This document shows, piece after piece, positions 41,666 to 49,349 of a stretch of 64,000 nt of DNA; the first letter of the stretch is position 1, and every line of letters begins with the position of its first letter. This DNA comes from Chlamydiales bacterium (lineage in GTDB: Bacteria; Chlamydiota; Chlamydiia; Chlamydiales; JAAKFR01): positions 124,001 through 188,000 of the forward strand of contig JACKPM010000002.1 of assembly GCA_024233495.1 (NCBI GenBank). The letters run 5' to 3'. The position numbers and the translations under genes were made by a program. The notes under the pieces were generated by a model. The model had not been told where the DNA came from, did no database searches, and saw nothing but the letters and a program-made list of their open reading frames with translations.

Positions 41666-42490
41666 ATGAAAGGATTACTACCACTTCTTTTTTTATGCAA
41701 TTCGCTTTTTGCTTTGCCCATTTCGCCGCAAGCACATGTGAGCTATGCCCTTGGCAAAGCACCTGGCATAGATAATGACTACGCGAATGCAGGTGGATCG
41801 ATCCCTTTCAAGCTTTGCGAACGGTACTACGCGCTTCTTGATGGGGAGTTTTACTACCTAAATCGCAGTGCTGATTACTCTTGGGGAAATGCTGTCACTG
41901 CACAATGCGGCACACGTTATATCACTAAACACTACTCAAGTGCCTATGCAATTGATGCTTACTATGATGGCCGCCGCGCCTTTCACCGCACCTTCAACCA
42001 GTCAGGTTTCGCCATTGCTCGCTTTGGTCGCCAGTGGGACCTGTATGGCAATTTCTTTTATCCAATTGGAAAACGGTGCAAAAGGCTTATATTCGATGAA
42101 ACCATCTATGATGGAGGTTACTTTCTGGATGAAGCTTTAGAAGTGTGGATGCTAAGGGGATATCAATTTGGCTTTTCAAGAAAAGTGCTATTGAATCGCT
42201 ACCTCCTTTTTAAGCCCTCTTTCAGCGGTTACCGCCTACAGAACAATCAGCGCATCTGGGGGTATCAGTTTCTATTCCTTGTGCAATATCGTAATCTAGC
42301 TTCTGTGAACATCTCAATTTCGAATGATGCTGAATTTGGTTCCCGCGTGCAAGGAGTATTAAGACTCTCCTTTTCTCTCTTCAATAATGACCAGCTTTAC
42401 AACTTCCTTTCATCTGCCGTGAACAATCCGATTGAGCGTTTCAAGATGGTTCTCTTGCGCCAGTTCGACTGGTATCATTGGAACTGGTAA
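41666..42490 (+). CDS. Predicted outer-membrane beta-barrel protein
   Basis: A 274-residue exported protein. Signal peptide MKGLLPLLFLCNSLFALP (cleavage near residue 18). The mature part has many alternating hydrophobic strands rich in Tyr/Phe with Gly/Asn turns (YYALLDGEFYYLNRS, HYSSAYAIDAYYDGRRAF, YQFLFLVQYRNLASVNISIS) and ends in an aromatic residue (RQFDWYHWNW), as outer-membrane barrels require for BAM recognition. The longer frame to 41612 has no signal at its N-terminus, so I take 41666. Likely a chlamydial OMP; family not identified. Confidence 0.7.
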   Translation: MKGLLPLLFLCNSLFALPISPQAHVSYALGKAPGIDNDYANAGGSIPFKLCERYYALLDGEFYYLNRSADYSWGNAVTAQCGTRYITKHYSSAYAIDAYYDGRRAFHRTFNQSGFAIARFGRQWDLYGNFFYPIGKRCKRLIFDETIYDGGYFLDEALEVWMLRGYQFGFSRKVLLNRYLLFKPSFSGYRLQNNQRIWGYQFLFLVQYRNLASVNISISNDAEFGSRVQGVLRLSFSLFNNDQLYNFLSSAVNNPIERFKMVLLRQFDWYHWNW

Positions 42491-42554
42491 AAATTTGTTG
42501 ACCTAAAAAACCATTAAAATTTAAATTCTTCATTTAATCTTAATGGAAGAAGAG

Positions 42555-43325
42555 ATGAAACGTTTACTCCTAATTTTCTTAACCTCTTCACTCTGTGCCT
42601 CTCCCGTTCCGCAAGAGCGTTTGTTAGCATTGGAGCCACAGGCAGCATCTGGCCGTTCTCCACCGACCCAAGGCCCTCCTGGTCCAGCGGGTCCTCAAGG
42701 CCCAGCTGGCCCACAGGGACCGGCGGGTCCGCAAGGTGAAAAAGGAAATACCGGAGCAACAGGACCGCAAGGACCTAAAGGTGAGACGGGCGCCACCGGT
42801 CCGCAGGGACCTATAGGACAGCAAGGTCCACAAGGTGAAAAAGGAAGAAGAGGAGCGAGAGGAGCGAAAGGTGACACTGGAGCAACAGGGCCGCGCGGAC
42901 CTACTGGACCTGCGGGTCCATTCGAAATTCCGCACCTGTATAATTTCAATAATGTGGCAAACAAGCCATTAGAAATTGGTGTGGGATCGCCCCTTCCATT
43001 CAATCAAACCGCAGTCGTTAAAGGAACCTCAATCTCTCAAAAGAGTACAGCAACATTCCAACTGAACGAAACAGGGCATTATCAAGCAGTTGTAACGGTC
43101 ATTGTCGATAGGACAAAAAAACCAGGTGATTTGGCATTTCAATTAGATGGGGTAAGAGTTGGACCAACAGTCGATGTTGTAAGGCAAGGATTCCCTGTCA
43201 CAATACAGATGGTGATACCAGTCACAAAAGCACCAGTTAATCTCGAAGTCATGGTGCATGACCAGCCAGTGACACTTGATGTGGGTGATACCACCTCTAT
43301 CATGATCCAAAAACTCAGTAGCTAA
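42555..43325 (+). CDS. Collagen-like exported protein
   Basis: A 256-residue protein: signal peptide [17 protein letters not shown] (residues 1-16), a short linker, 28 uninterrupted Gly-X-Y triplets ([10 protein letters not shown]... to GPTGPAGPF, about residues 37-120), then a C-terminal beta-rich domain of about 135 residues ([20 protein letters not shown]...[19 protein letters not shown]...) resembling C1q/TNF-like or BclA-type trimerising heads. Such proteins form trimeric surface stalks. Ribosome site GGAAGAAGAG before the ATG at 42555. Follows an OMP gene; both may be surface components. Confidence 0.85.
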   Translation: MKRLLLIFLTSSLCASPVPQERLLALEPQAASGRSPPTQGPPGPAGPQGPAGPQGPAGPQGEKGNTGATGPQGPKGETGATGPQGPIGQQGPQGEKGRRGARGAKGDTGATGPRGPTGPAGPFEIPHLYNFNNVANKPLEIGVGSPLPFNQTAVVKGTSISQKSTATFQLNETGHYQAVVTVIVDRTKKPGDLAFQLDGVRVGPTVDVVRQGFPVTIQMVIPVTKAPVNLEVMVHDQPVTLDVGDTTSIMIQKLSS

Positions 43326-44151
43326 GCGTTCGCTCTAAATCCACAACCCAATGAAAAGGACGATGATTAGGGGTATAGGCGTAACGCTTTAGATGACAGT
43401 GTGATGTGTGAAGGTCCAAAACATAAAAAGAACCTGCCTTTGTACGCGCACAAGAGCCCGCATTAAGAGCAAGTAATTGACGCTCACGTATATAAGGGGA
43501 GTGGTCGTGTCCATGCAAGTAGAGTTTTACAGAGGGGTAGTGGAGCAAAATCTCCAACAGCTTGTCCCCTCTTTCTAAGTCATGCTTTGGACGGCCAGCA
43601 GGATAAAGAGGGAAATGATTCCCTACAATCACACGATCCCCAGATGGGATTTCAGAGAGGGCGTCTTTCAGTCTTTGATCCATCTCTTGATAAAACCTTC
43701 CATTGGAGTAGACAAGCGAGTTTGCTCGTGCACAGTCTAGTCCGATCCACCACCATCCATATCCAAGAGCGTGCTTTTCAATACGATGTTTCTCTAAGCC
43801 TAGGGCTGGAAAGTAGTTGTAGTAAGTGCGCTTCACCTCAGACTGTTTAGTATAATAGTCATGATTGCCAGGGACATGGAAAAAAGGTCGCGCAAGCTTG
43901 TCTGTAAAGTTCTTGGCTTCAGCAAATTCTGAATCTAGAGCGAGGCTCGAGAAGTCTCCTGTAATGCAGATATGGTCGGCTTCCAGGGTTTGTAAAAAGG
44001 TAGGCAAATCCTCTAAATGAGAAGTTGCATAACGCTTCTGTCTAAATAAGAACAGGTTAAGCATTCCCAGCCACCGCTTTGTCTTAAAAAGCTGGGGGGT
44101 AAAGTGAAGATCAGAGAAGTGGGGGTCGGAAAGGTGAACAATTCTTAGCAT
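43315..44151 (-). CDS. Metallophosphoesterase
   Basis: A 278-residue calcineurin-like phosphoesterase. Seen: metal motifs IVHLSDPHF (D-x-H), ICITGDFS (GD), HVPGNHDYY (GNHD), VGNHFPL, and [11 protein letters not shown] (GHxH). In C. trachomatis the order phosphoesterase-groEL3-murF (CT754-CT756) is similar, which supports homology. Substrate unknown (lipid A UDP-diacylglucosamine hydrolase or cyclic nucleotide types share this fold). 11-base convergent overlap with the collagen-like gene. Confidence 0.9.
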   Translation of the reverse strand: MLRIVHLSDPHFSDLHFTPQLFKTKRWLGMLNLFLFRQKRYATSHLEDLPTFLQTLEADHICITGDFSSLALDSEFAEAKNFTDKLARPFFHVPGNHDYYTKQSEVKRTYYNYFPALGLEKHRIEKHALGYGWWWIGLDCARANSLVYSNGRFYQEMDQRLKDALSEIPSGDRVIVGNHFPLYPAGRPKHDLERGDKLLEILLHYPSVKLYLHGHDHSPYIRERQLLALNAGSCARTKAGSFYVLDLHTSHCHLKRYAYTPNHRPFHWVVDLERTLSY

Positions 44152-44367
44152 GCGGCAGAGTCTAGCAAATCCTAAAAAGAAATGCTATAAATCTTAAATT
44201 GTTGAAAAACAGTTAAATGAGACTAGTGTGAAATTCATAAACAATTAATAATAATTATTTTAGAATTATATTGATAATTTAGGTATTTTGTTATTAAATG
44301 TAACTTACAGGGGGCGTCTAGTTTAGGGGTCATCTGTACGCTTTTAACTTTTTACAAGAGGTATTTC

Positions 44368-44496
44368 ATGCCTAACAAAAGAACTCGTCGTGCTCCTCAA
44401 CAGGAGCCTCATAACAGACCCGCTCGACGTTCACCACGTCGTAAGAGTCTTCGTAGAGCTGCGCCTGCGCGTAGACAGCCACGAGGTCGGCAGTAA
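44368..44496 (+). CDS. 42-residue Arg-rich protamine-like peptide
   Basis: An open frame too short for most gene callers: MPNKRTRRAPQQEPHNRPAR... to RGRQ. 14 of 42 residues are Arg and two Lys, one Glu. A ribosome site AAGAGG sits 6 bases before the ATG; a long AT-rich stretch upstream (44200-44330) can hold a promoter and a strong terminator follows at 44602. Very basic small proteins (Hc1, Hc2) condense the chlamydial nucleoid; this could be a new, smaller member, or an RNA-binding ribosomal-type peptide. Function inferred only from composition. Confidence 0.6.
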   Translation: MPNKRTRRAPQQEPHNRPARRSPRRKSLRRAAPARRQPRGRQ

Positions 44497-44601
44497 GAAG
44501 TAAAAAGAGGTGTCTAAAATAGAAGGGGCAATCAATCCTGTGTTGAGGCCCTCTTGCAGGCACCGACGCCCGGATCACGACAGTGATCTTGGGAAACCGG
44601 G

Positions 44602-44630
44602 GAGGGGGGCGCTTGCCCCCCTCTCTTTTT
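44602..44630 (+). terminator. Strong rho-independent terminator
   Basis: GAGGGGGGC / GCCCCCCTC: perfect 9-bp stem, loop GCTT, followed by TCTTTTT. Ends the 42-codon gene's transcript; a second small hairpin GATCAC-GACA-GTGATC lies upstream at 44573-44588, giving a structured 3' untranslated region of about 100 bases. Confidence 0.88.
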
Positions 44631-44658
44631 ATAGAGATTGGGTAGCGCATAGGAAGAA

Positions 44659-44919
44659 TTAGCTTTCTTCGTTTTGTGCTGGCATGCGGCGACAATAAAA
44701 AAAGATTCCGACTGCGATAAAAGTCACTACTGTGCCGCTACTACCCGAGATGAGCATGCCTTTAGTAAAACCTTTAGGAAAGATGTGGCTGTACTTGCCT
44801 ACAATTCCGAGTGTTAAGGGAATTATTGAAATAAGGGCAAGGCCCACAATCACGCAGGTGTAACCGCGCACAAGTTGGTACGAAACATCAGAATTACTCC
44901 TAATACATGAGATGCTCAT
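44659..44919 (-). CDS. Small two-helix membrane protein
   Basis: An 86-residue protein with two hydrophobic helices (about residues 20-40 and 56-76) separated by a short loop with KYSHIFPKGFTKG, and a polar end (CRRMPAQNEES). Not recognised. Similar in layout to the proteins at 922 and 24085. No clear ribosome site at the ATG. It is convergent with the Arg-rich peptide gene, and lies just downstream of the GT9 gene on the same strand. Confidence 0.55.
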   Translation of the reverse strand: MSISCIRSNSDVSYQLVRGYTCVIVGLALISIIPLTLGIVGKYSHIFPKGFTKGMLISGSSGTVVTFIAVGIFFYCRRMPAQNEES

Positions 44920-44935
44920 GAAGATATTTTAACAT

Positions 44936-45757
44936 TTAACTTGTTTTGACTAAATGTTTAAAATTATAGATAACTTGTTTAGCTGTTAAGAAATTTTTCC
45001 AGTAACGCTGTTTCATGGGCGCGCCAATCAGGGGAATATACGGGGTAACAACAGCTCCTACATTCCAGCCTGGGCGCCAGAGTTGAGCGTAGCTTTTACG
45101 TGCAAAAAGGGAGAGAGTGGGGATATCGAGCAATGAGGCGAGATGACCAAGGCCAGAGTCATTGCCAATAAGGGCTCCTGATTCATAGATAAATGCAGCG
45201 AGCTCTGAGGCTGTAGGAAAGAGGGGTGATTCGGGCCATTCAGTGCGTTCTTGCGGGCTGACGCAGAGCACAGGGTCATAGCCGAGGGAATGTAGTTTTT
45301 TGGCAAGATAGCGAAACTTATGTGCAGGCCAGTTTTTGTGTGCTGCAGCGCTCATGGGGTGGAGAATCACTCTCATGGGATATTTGCGGTGCGTAAGGTG
45401 AGAAGGAACTTTAATGCCTGTATTGGTCGTTGCTGTGAGCCCTAGTTTTTGCGAGGCAGCAGCGAGGTTCGCAACCATGGTTTTTTGTTTGTCAAAGCCA
45501 CTTTCCCAAAGAATTGTTGTGCGGGCGTCTTCTTTGCGCACGCTGCTATGGTCTGCTGCGATGATGCGGTCAAATGGGGAGAGGTCGTCTGTGTACGGGC
45601 GAATGGTATGCTCGGGAAACCACGACTCCATTTGGCACAAAATGTTGCTAAATGTCGTGACATGGTGCCCCGAGCGTAAGAGATTTTGCGAGACGATCAT
45701 CGAAAGCAAGGCGTCGCCAAGCCCTCGAGCCGTCACAACAGCACATCTACTCGTCAT
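44936..45757 (-). CDS. GT9-type glycosyltransferase (heptosyltransferase-like)
   Basis: A 273-residue GT9 family protein. Seen: VVTARGLGDALLSMIVSQNLLRSGHHVT (N-terminal acceptor domain, as in WaaC/WaaF R-x-L-GD) and the C-terminal nucleotide-sugar site VILHPMSAAAHKNWPAHKF..., IGNDSGLGHLASLLDIPTLSLF (GNDSG-x-H signature). Likely transfers heptose or another sugar during LPS core assembly, in agreement with hldA/hldD at 13.6-15.5 kb. Start at 45757, 11 bases inside groEL's end with AAAAGAAG upstream; longer start at 45772 is less likely. Coupled to groEL. Confidence 0.85.
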   Translation of the reverse strand: MTSRCAVVTARGLGDALLSMIVSQNLLRSGHHVTTFSNILCQMESWFPEHTIRPYTDDLSPFDRIIAADHSSVRKEDARTTILWESGFDKQKTMVANLAAASQKLGLTATTNTGIKVPSHLTHRKYPMRVILHPMSAAAHKNWPAHKFRYLAKKLHSLGYDPVLCVSPQERTEWPESPLFPTASELAAFIYESGALIGNDSGLGHLASLLDIPTLSLFARKSYAQLWRPGWNVGAVVTPYIPLIGAPMKQRYWKNFLTAKQVIYNFKHLVKTS

Positions 45758-47336
45758 CTTCTTTTGCATCACCGATGAGTGCTTCAGAAATCAGCACCAT
45801 ACCTCCGCAAGACGCAGCGTGCAAAAGCGCGTTCTTCACTACTTTGAGTGGATCAATCACGCCTGCCTTTACCATGTCCTCAACCTCTTCAGTGCGCACG
45901 TTGAAGCCGTGGTTTTTTCCAGCAGCTTTGAGCTCTGCAATTACGATCGAGCCGTCATGTCCTGCATTTTCGACAATTTGTCTTGCTGGCGCTTCAATCA
46001 TTTTACGCACAAGTTCGGCTCCAAGCGCGCTATCTCCTTCAAGTTTAAGAGCATCAAGGGCGACGCCTGCCTTGAGAAGCGCAACGCCACCACCTGGGAC
46101 AACACCCTCTTCAAGAGCAGCCTTTGTAGAGCTCAAGCTGTCTTCAAACGCTTGCTTCTTCTGCTTGAGTTCTGGCTCAGTCGCAGCGCCCACACGAATC
46201 ACAGCCACGCCACCTTGCAGTTTTGCTTTGCGCTCATTCAGCTTCTCTTTCTCATAGCTACTATTGCACTTATCTACCTCATTCTCTAACTGTTTGACGC
46301 GTGCTACAATCCCTTCATGGCTTCCGCTGCCGCCGACAATGGTTGTGTGATCTTTAGTGATCTCCACACGCTCACAATTTCCAAGCACTTCAACAGAAGC
46401 GTCCTTCAAGTAGACGCCAGCATCATCAGAGATGACAGTTGCTCCAGTGAGAATTGCAAGATCCTCAAGCATCGCTTTGCGGTTGTCTCCAAAACCTGGA
46501 GATTTAACAGCTGCCACTTTGAGTATGCCCCGAATACGGTTTACAACAAGAGTTGCTAGTACGTCTGATTCAATATCTTCTGCTATGATCAAAAGTTCTC
46601 TTCCAGTAGAAGCTGTCGCCTGCAAAATAGGAAGAAGCTCTTGAATAGAGGCAATCTTCTTATCGATGAGCAAGATGTAAGGCATTTCCATCTCAGTTGT
46701 CATCTTCTCTTGGTTAGTAGAGAAATAGGGGCTGATGTAGCCGCGGTCAAAGCGCATTCCCTCAACCATCTCGATAACGGTCTCAGTTCCTTTTGCCTCT
46801 TCAATCGTGACAACGCCCTCTTTGCCCACTTTTTCAATCGCTTTTGCAATAGCATCACCCACTTCTGTGTCGCCTGATGCAGAGACAGTAGCGATATTCT
46901 TGATCTCTTCTGGAGTCTTGATCGCGATAGCGCTCTTCTCAAGTTCAGCCACAATGGCGTTTACCGCTTGTTCAATGCCGCGCTTAATTGAAATAGGACT
47001 AGAGCCAGCTGCTATGAACTTCACGCCGTGCTGTACAAGGGCGTCAAGAAGAAGCGTGCCTGTTGTAGTGCCATCGCCACAAATGTCTTTGAGTTTACTT
47101 GCAACCTCTTGCGCCATTGCAACACCCATGTTTTCAAATTGATCTGGGAGCTCAATATCGCGCACAATGCTGTTTCCGTCATTTGTGATGGTGGGGGCTC
47201 CCCAACTCTTTTCTAGGCCAACATTGCGCCCCTTAGGTCCCAACGTTGCGCGCACAGCATCTGCTAGCTGTGCAATGCCTCTTGCGAGCTTGTCTCGTGC
47301 ATCGTGTTCAAAAATAATTTCCTTAGGATCAGACAT
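45747..47336 (-). CDS. groEL: GroEL-type chaperonin, paralogue without groES
   Basis: A 529-residue chaperonin-60. Seen: RATLGPKGRNVGLEKSWGAPTITNDGNSIVRDIEL, DICGDGTTTGTLLLDALV (ATP-hydrolysis Asp region), KVGKEGVVTIEEAKG, and the C-terminal EGVVPGGGVALLKA. Differences from the main GroEL (GDGTTTGTLL rather than ATVL; KSW for KSF; no GGM tail, ending DAKEDDE) and lack of an adjacent groES or CIRCE element suggest this is one of the GroEL2/3 paralogues; position before murF matches groEL3 (CT755). GGAGGT ribosome site precedes the ATG. Confidence 0.92.
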   Translation of the reverse strand: MSDPKEIIFEHDARDKLARGIAQLADAVRATLGPKGRNVGLEKSWGAPTITNDGNSIVRDIELPDQFENMGVAMAQEVASKLKDICGDGTTTGTLLLDALVQHGVKFIAAGSSPISIKRGIEQAVNAIVAELEKSAIAIKTPEEIKNIATVSASGDTEVGDAIAKAIEKVGKEGVVTIEEAKGTETVIEMVEGMRFDRGYISPYFSTNQEKMTTEMEMPYILLIDKKIASIQELLPILQATASTGRELLIIAEDIESDVLATLVVNRIRGILKVAAVKSPGFGDNRKAMLEDLAILTGATVISDDAGVYLKDASVEVLGNCERVEITKDHTTIVGGSGSHEGIVARVKQLENEVDKCNSSYEKEKLNERKAKLQGGVAVIRVGAATEPELKQKKQAFEDSLSSTKAALEEGVVPGGGVALLKAGVALDALKLEGDSALGAELVRKMIEAPARQIVENAGHDGSIVIAELKAAGKNHGFNVRTEEVEDMVKAGVIDPLKVVKNALLHAASCGGMVLISEALIGDAKEDDE

Positions 47337-47365
47337 AATACCTCCAATTTGAAACGAGTTTTATA

Positions 47366-48025
47366 TCAAATTTGGGGAGAAATGAGAAGCACAAATTCTC
47401 CTTTAGGAGTTTTTATTTGAGAGAGGATTTCAGCAGCGTTTCCTCGATAATAGCTTTCAAATTTCTTAGTAAGTTCACGTGCGACCACAAGAAGGCGATC
47501 GGGATCCAGCTCTTCCAACGCTTTGAGCGTGGCAATCACGCGATAAGGAGACTCGTAGGCGATAGTAGTGCCTGGAAAATCCAAAATTTCTGTAAGGATT
47601 TTACGCAACTTCCCCGGCTTTTTTGGAAGAAAGCCGAAAAATTGGAAGCGAGTTGTGTCAAGTCCTGAGGCGCTAAGAGCGGTGATCGCAGCGCAGGGGC
47701 CGGGGAGAGCCACCACATCAAGCTCTTGTTCGCGGCAAAGGCGTACAAGGTGACTGCCAGGATCATTAATGCCAGGAGTGCCTGCATCTGAGAGTAGGCC
47801 TATTGTCTTTCCCATCTCAAGATCAGAGAGAACGCGCGCTGCTTTCGTCTTCTCATTGTGAAGATGAAAACTTTGAAGTTTGATGTCTAAGTCGTAGTGC
47901 TTGATTAGAATGCGACTTCTGCGCGTATCTTCGCACAGAAGATAATCGCACTCTTTGACACATTCCAGAAAGCGAAAAGAGACATCGGCAAGGTTGCCGA
48001 TAGGAGTAGGAAGAATGTATAACAA
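47366..48025 (-). CDS. rsmI: 16S rRNA 2'-O-methyltransferase RsmI
   Basis: Methylates C1402 ribose of 16S rRNA. Seen: LYILPTPIGNLADVSFRFLECVKECDYLLCEDTRRSRILIKHY, GLLSDAGTPGINDPGSHLVRLC, ALPGPCAAITALSASGLDTTRFQFFGFLP, all RsmI signatures. The family starts at LYI(V)PTPIGN, which makes the TTG at 48025 the start (219 residues). That TTG follows directly the discriminator base of tRNA-Cys (48026), with no Shine-Dalgarno; the GTG two codons earlier, inside the tRNA, is the only alternative. The frame open to 48220 is an artefact through the tRNA gene. Confidence 0.9.
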   Translation of the reverse strand: MLYILPTPIGNLADVSFRFLECVKECDYLLCEDTRRSRILIKHYDLDIKLQSFHLHNEKTKAARVLSDLEMGKTIGLLSDAGTPGINDPGSHLVRLCREQELDVVALPGPCAAITALSASGLDTTRFQFFGFLPKKPGKLRKILTEILDFPGTTIAYESPYRVIATLKALEELDPDRLLVVARELTKKFESYYRGNAAEILSQIKTPKGEFVLLISPQI

Positions 48026-48096
48026 AGGTGGCACCCAGATTCGAACTGGGGATAGAGGCTTTGCAGGCCCCGGCCTTACCACTTGGCTATGCCACC
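48026..48096 (-). tRNA. tRNA-Cys (anticodon GCA)
   Basis: On the - strand: acceptor GGTGGCA/TGCCACC, D arm with AAGTGGTAAGG, anticodon stem GGGGC/GCCTC with loop CTGCAAA (anticodon GCA), T arm CCCAG-TTCGAAT-CTGGG, discriminator T (the U73 identity base of tRNA-Cys). No CCA encoded; the next base begins rsmI (TTG). Confidence 0.95.
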
Positions 48097-48170
48097 AGGC
48101 CTTAAAACATACCACCCCCTTCCCTAAAAAACAATTCCTTTTTCTCGAAAGGTGTTGTATCTTTTGCGTA

Positions 48171-49349
48171 ATGAACTTTGATGAATTCAAGGGAGCCGCA
48201 ATTGATAGCCGTCTTGTCAATGAGGGAGACCTCTTCTTTGCTCTAAAAGGAGAGAAGGTAGATGGGCACGACTTTCTCGGTGAAGTAAAAAAAAGAGGAG
48301 CGGCTGCTTGTGTTATTGATGAGCACTTTCGAGGTTCCGCTTTTGGATTAAAGAGCTATCGCGTTCCCGATGTTCTTGAGTGTTTACGCGAAACAGCAAA
48401 AAAACATTTAGAGTGGCACCCAAAAAGAGTGATAGCGATTACAGGGACCCTTGGCAAGACTACAACCAAGGCGTTCACAAAGACACTTCTAGAAAAACAT
48501 TTTCGTGTCTGGGCCTCTCCTAAAAGTTACAACTCTCAAAGAACAGTGCCTCTTTCTATTCTCAATGCTCCTTCAGATTGCGAGATTTTGATCTTGGAGA
48601 TGGGAATGTCAGAGCCAGGAAATTTGAAACGCCTCCTTGAAATTGCCCCGCCTGAGGTGGCAGTTTTGACCATGGTCTCTGTGCAACATGCTGATAACTT
48701 TCCAGATGGTTTAGCTGGTATTTTGCGTGAGAAAACATCGATCTTTTCCCACCCTAAAACGCGTTTAGGGATCTATTTTGAAGAGCTCGGGAAGATCGAT
48801 GTAGGAAGTTGTGAGAAACTAACCTTTGCTCTAGAAGACAGAGAGATGCCGAAACAAATTTTGCACAACTTTTGTGCAGCAAAAGCGGTAGCAAAGGCGT
48901 TTGGTGTCGAGGATGTGGGAGAGCGGATCTCTGAGTTAAAAATGCCTCCCATGCGTTTCGAGCGTGTGGAAAAAGGGGAGTATGTCTTCATTAATGATGC
49001 CTACAATGCCAATCCTGATTCAATGAAGGCTGCCTTGGAAGCTTTGCCAACCGCTAGAGGAAAGAAGATTGCCGTGTTGAGTGAGATGGACGCTCTTGGC
49101 ATGTATACAAAAGCGGGACACGCACAGGTGGCTGAGGCTGCTTTGCAGCACGTTGATCTTCTCTTGTGTCTGGGCAACAATTGTGCCACAATGAAAGAAA
49201 TTTGGAAGCGGGAAAATCGCCCCTGTTTCCTCTGTAAAACAAAAGGCGAATTGCGTGAGAAGCTCCGCTCAATGATCGCTCCAGGAGATGTGATTTTAGT
49301 GAAAGGTGCGCGCTCACACGCAATGGAAGAGATTTTAGAAGATTATTAA
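48171..49349 (+). CDS. murF: UDP-MurNAc-tripeptide:D-Ala-D-Ala ligase
   Basis: Adds D-Ala-D-Ala to the peptidoglycan precursor. 392 residues from ATG at 48171 (MNFDEFKGAAIDSR); the longer frame to 47955 runs through the tRNA and is wrong. Seen: GTLGKTTTKAFTKTLLEKHF (P-loop; GxxGKTT), SPKSYNSQRTVPLSI, LEMGMSEPGNLKRL, NDAYNANPDSMKAALEAL, VKGARSHAMEEIL. First gene of murF-mraY-murD-lysM-ftsW-murG-murC/ddl-ftsQ-cutA, the order of chlamydiae. Confidence 0.95.
   Translation: MNFDEFKGAAIDSRLVNEGDLFFALKGEKVDGHDFLGEVKKRGAAACVIDEHFRGSAFGLKSYRVPDVLECLRETAKKHLEWHPKRVIAITGTLGKTTTKAFTKTLLEKHFRVWASPKSYNSQRTVPLSILNAPSDCEILILEMGMSEPGNLKRLLEIAPPEVAVLTMVSVQHADNFPDGLAGILREKTSIFSHPKTRLGIYFEELGKIDVGSCEKLTFALEDREMPKQILHNFCAAKAVAKAFGVEDVGERISELKMPPMRFERVEKGEYVFINDAYNANPDSMKAALEALPTARGKKIAVLSEMDALGMYTKAGHAQVAEAALQHVDLLLCLGNNCATMKEIWKRENRPCFLCKTKGELREKLRSMIAPGDVILVKGARSHAMEEILEDY

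Noticed and set aside
42624..43003. Two long ORFs antisense to the collagen-like gene (Arg/Ser-rich and Gly/Pro-rich)
   Set aside because: They are shadows created by the regular Gly-Pro codon pattern; no start signals.
44372..44695. 107-codon ORF on the - strand over the Arg-rich peptide gene
   Set aside because: No ribosome site, crosses a strong terminator, and composition is that of an antisense of an Arg-rich frame.
47337..47365. CIRCE/HrcA operator before groEL
   Set aside because: No TTAGCACTC-type inverted repeat is seen near 47337-47366, in line with a paralogue not under HrcA.
48026..48220. N-terminal extension of rsmI and of murF frames through tRNA-Cys
   Set aside because: Both extensions run through the tRNA gene and lack homology; family N-termini define starts at 48025 (-) and 48171 (+).
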